Assembly (NCBI RefSeq): GCF_004348115.1
Contig: NZ_QPFB01000001.1
Coordinates: 4,046,028-4,110,027 of the forward strand
DNA: 64,000 nucleotides
Direction: 5' to 3'
From: Stenotrophomonas sp. ATCM1_4
GTDB taxonomy: Bacteria > Pseudomonadota > Gammaproteobacteria > Xanthomonadales > Xanthomonadaceae
The position numbers and the translations under genes were made by a program. Shown piece after piece: positions 62,202 through 64,000 of the stretch. Positions within the stretch are counted from its first letter, which is position 1. Each line of letters starts with the position of its first letter. Under the pieces are notes generated by a model, which worked only from the letters and a program-made list of their open reading frames with translations, was not told where the DNA came from and did not search any database.

Positions 62202-63674
62202 TCACTTGTCGCCGTCCACCGGCTCGGGCGTGTCAGCCGGCTCCATGGGCGTGGCCGGTGCTGCCTTCGCCGGCGCTTGGACAGCCTCCGGCTTGGCCGG
62301 CGCCGAGGGCGTTGCCGGTGCTGGCGCCGGTGTGGCGGCGGGCTTTGCCTTTGCCGCGGCTGCCGCAGCGGCCTGCGCGGCGACCACCGAGCCGGGCTGC
62401 TTGAGTTCCTGCAACGCCTGCTGGATCGGCGCATCACCCGGCAACACCACGCCGGCCTTGCCACCGTCGGCCTCATCGTCACCGTGCAGGTGGCCGGGCA
62501 GGCTGGCTTCGCTGTAGTCGACCAGGCTGGGCGGCAGGTCCTTGGTGGCCTCGTCCGCTTCGGCGGTCAGCTCCACCTCCGGCACGATGCCGGTGGCCTG
62601 GATCGACCGCCCGCTGGGCGTGTAGTAGCGCGCGGTGGTCAGCTTCACCGAGTCGCCGTTGTCCAGCGGCAACACGGTCTGCACCGAGCCCTTGCCGAAG
62701 GTACGGCTGCCGACGATGCGGGCGCGCTGGTTGTCGCGCAGCGCACCGGCCAGCACTTCCGAAGCACTGGCCGAACCGGCATCCACCAGCACCACCACCG
62801 GCGCACCCTTGAGCAGGTCGCCCGGGGTGGCATCGAACCTGGCGTCGCTGATCGAGATGCGGCCACGCGTGCTGACGATGCCGCCCTTGTCGAGCAGGTC
62901 GTCGGCCACCTGCACCGCGGCGGTCAGCAGGCCGCCAGGGTTGCTGCGCAGGTCCAGCACCAGCCCCTTCAGCTTGCCACCGGCCTGCGCCTGCAGCTGC
63001 GCCAGGTTCTTCTGGAAGTCGGCACCGGTATCGGCCTGGAAGGTACTGATGCGCACATAGCCATAACCCGGCTCCAGCATCCTGCTGCGCACGCTGGTAA
63101 CGCGGATGGTCTCGCGCACCACGGTCACGTCGAACGGCTTCTGCTGGCCGCGCTCGATGGTCAGCACCACCTTGCTGCCGGCTTCACCGCGCAGCGGTTC
63201 CATCGCCTCGATCGCGCTGATCGGCTTGCCGTCGATCGCCACGATCAGGTCACCGGCGCGCAGGCCGGCGCGCGCGGCCGGGGTATCGTCGATCGGCGAC
63301 ACCACCTTGAGCGTGTTGTCGTCCTGCTGCAGCAGCTCCACGCCGATGCCTTCGTAGGCACCATTGGTCTGCTCGTCGAATGCCTCGGCGTCGGCCTTGT
63401 CGAAGTAGGTGCTGTGCGGATCCAGTTCCAGCAGCAGGCCACGCACGGCCGACTGCATCAGCTTCTTGTCATCGACCGGATCGACATACGCCGCACGCAC
63501 CGCGTTGTAGACAGCGACGAAACGGCGGATCTCATCCAGCGGTACGCGCGAGGTCACCGATTCCTTGGCGTCGGGATCGTCGGCCCGGGACGCCTTGTCC
63601 GGGGCGCTCTGCGCCAGCGATAGCGCGGGGGACAGGGCCAACAGCAGGGCAGCTGCAAGACGGGCTACACGCAT
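62202..63674 (-). CDS. ctpA: C-terminal processing protease, S41 family
   Basis: A 490-residue periplasmic protease: signal peptide (LAAALLLALSPALSLAQ), a helical segment, a PDZ domain (about 115-190, IDDTPAARAGLRAGDLIVAIDG) and the S41 catalytic domain with Ser303 in SASASEVLAG and Lys328 in TFGKGSVQT. About 65 residues of Ala/Pro/Lys-rich low-complexity sequence follow at the C-terminus. Members trim or degrade envelope proteins, including wall hydrolases. The ATG at 63674 has GGAG 6 bases upstream. It lies downstream of an envC-like gene, a common pairing. Confidence 0.95.
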   Translation of the reverse strand: MRVARLAAALLLALSPALSLAQSAPDKASRADDPDAKESVTSRVPLDEIRRFVAVYNAVRAAYVDPVDDKKLMQSAVRGLLLELDPHSTYFDKADAEAFDEQTNGAYEGIGVELLQQDDNTLKVVSPIDDTPAARAGLRAGDLIVAIDGKPISAIEAMEPLRGEAGSKVVLTIERGQQKPFDVTVVRETIRVTSVRSRMLEPGYGYVRISTFQADTGADFQKNLAQLQAQAGGKLKGLVLDLRSNPGGLLTAAVQVADDLLDKGGIVSTRGRISISDARFDATPGDLLKGAPVVVLVDAGSASASEVLAGALRDNQRARIVGSRTFGKGSVQTVLPLDNGDSVKLTTARYYTPSGRSIQATGIVPEVELTAEADEATKDLPPSLVDYSEASLPGHLHGDDEADGGKAGVVLPGDAPIQQALQELKQPGSVVAAQAAAAAAAKAKPAATPAPAPATPSAPAKPEAVQAPAKAAPATPMEPADTPEPVDGDK

Positions 63675-63828
63675 GAACCACTCCATGAGAAAACGGATGC
63701 GTGCCAAGGCACGCCGGGTCCGATTATGCGCGAAGCCCGGCTAAATTCCCGTTGAACCCGGCCATGCCCGCCGCCCCAGCCGACATGTGCGGTTTAGCTG
63801 CACGCCTGGCCCGTCAACGCCGCGTGTA

Positions 63829-64000
63829 CTACTGGCGTTGCAGCCAGGTCGAGGGATCCACCGGCTGGCCGTTGCGGCGCAGCTCGAAGTACAGCGCGGT
63901 CACGCCCTGCCCGCCCGAGTTGCCGACCTTGGCCACGGCCTCGCCGCGGCGCACCCGCGCCCCGGCATCACGCAGCAAGGCATCGTTGTGGGCATACAGG
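63829..64000 (-). CDS. envC: EnvC-like murein hydrolase activator, LytM/M23 C-terminus (5' part outside window)
   Basis: The last 56 codons of an M23 (LytM) domain: LYAHNDALLRDAGARVRRGE, then KVGNSGGQGVTALYFELRRN and GQPVDPSTWLQRQ before the TAG stop. EnvC proteins lack zinc ligands and activate amidases; the fragment is too short to tell EnvC from an active M23 enzyme. The adjacency to ctpA (envC-ctpA order) favours EnvC. Confidence 0.88.
   Translation of the reverse strand, partial: LYAHNDALLRDAGARVRRGEAVAKVGNSGGQGVTALYFELRRNGQPVDPSTWLQRQ

Overview
The window is about 64 kb of GC-rich, densely coding bacterial chromosome. The gene content points to the Xanthomonadaceae, most likely Stenotrophomonas or a near relative: monomeric isocitrate dehydrogenase, an aa3 oxidase cluster, a SmeIJK/MdtABC-like double RND pump, long-form QueF, an Oar-type TonB receptor, and rpsU-yqeY-brkB-dnaG in that order. 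This assignment rests on recalled family patterns, not on a database search. I see no tRNA, rRNA, insertion sequence, prophage, integron or CRISPR array.

Layout. 1-5.8 kb (minus): idh (cut by the window edge), a lipoprotein, a LysM protein, queF, a DUF4261 protein and a secreted M20 peptidase. 6.0-13.7 kb (plus): a membrane-fusion protein and two RND pumps with no outer-membrane channel gene. 14-19.6 kb (minus): a YfbK-like VWA lipoprotein, an HglS-type 2-oxoadipate dioxygenase, a HAD phosphatase with a secreted partner, an EF-hand protein and a small membrane protein. 19.7-32.5 kb: a divergent locus whose products fit the harvesting and breakdown of peptidoglycan peptides. The minus arm holds a transglutaminase-like protein, a TonB receptor, a serine hydrolase and a VanX-type dipeptidase. 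The plus arm holds an NlpC/P60 hydrolase, an L-Ala-D/L-Glu epimerase, a MurR/RpiR regulator, an L,D-transpeptidase-like protein and an atypical DAACS transporter. A nested palindrome lies in the shared promoter region.

32.6-40.3 kb: YiaA, a PQQ sugar dehydrogenase, two unknown membrane proteins, a GH3 beta-glucosidase with a LacI-type operator, an MscS channel and folB. 40.4-45.5 kb: tsaD diverges from rpsU, yqeY, brkB and dnaG. 45.5-47.0 kb: a phosphatase-like protein and an SBF-family transporter. 47.2-55.8 kb: the aa3 cytochrome oxidase cluster on the minus strand (DUF2244, ctaC, ctaD, a 43-residue ORF, ctaG, ctaE, SURF1, SCO-like, ctaA, ctaB), with one small DUF2909 gene inverted inside it. 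56-64 kb: putA, a FadL-type porin, a rhomboid protease, a DUF1820 protein, ctpA and the 3' end of an envC-like gene.

Intergenic regions carry two families of palindromic repeats, mostly as inverted pairs. One family has a C-rich/G-rich palindrome followed by a G-rich tail that together give four G-tracts, so the same DNA could fold as a hairpin or as a G-quadruplex. The points most worth following up are the peptidoglycan-peptide locus with its operator, the transporter that has lost the family's substrate and sodium residues, and the repeat family with quadruplex potential.
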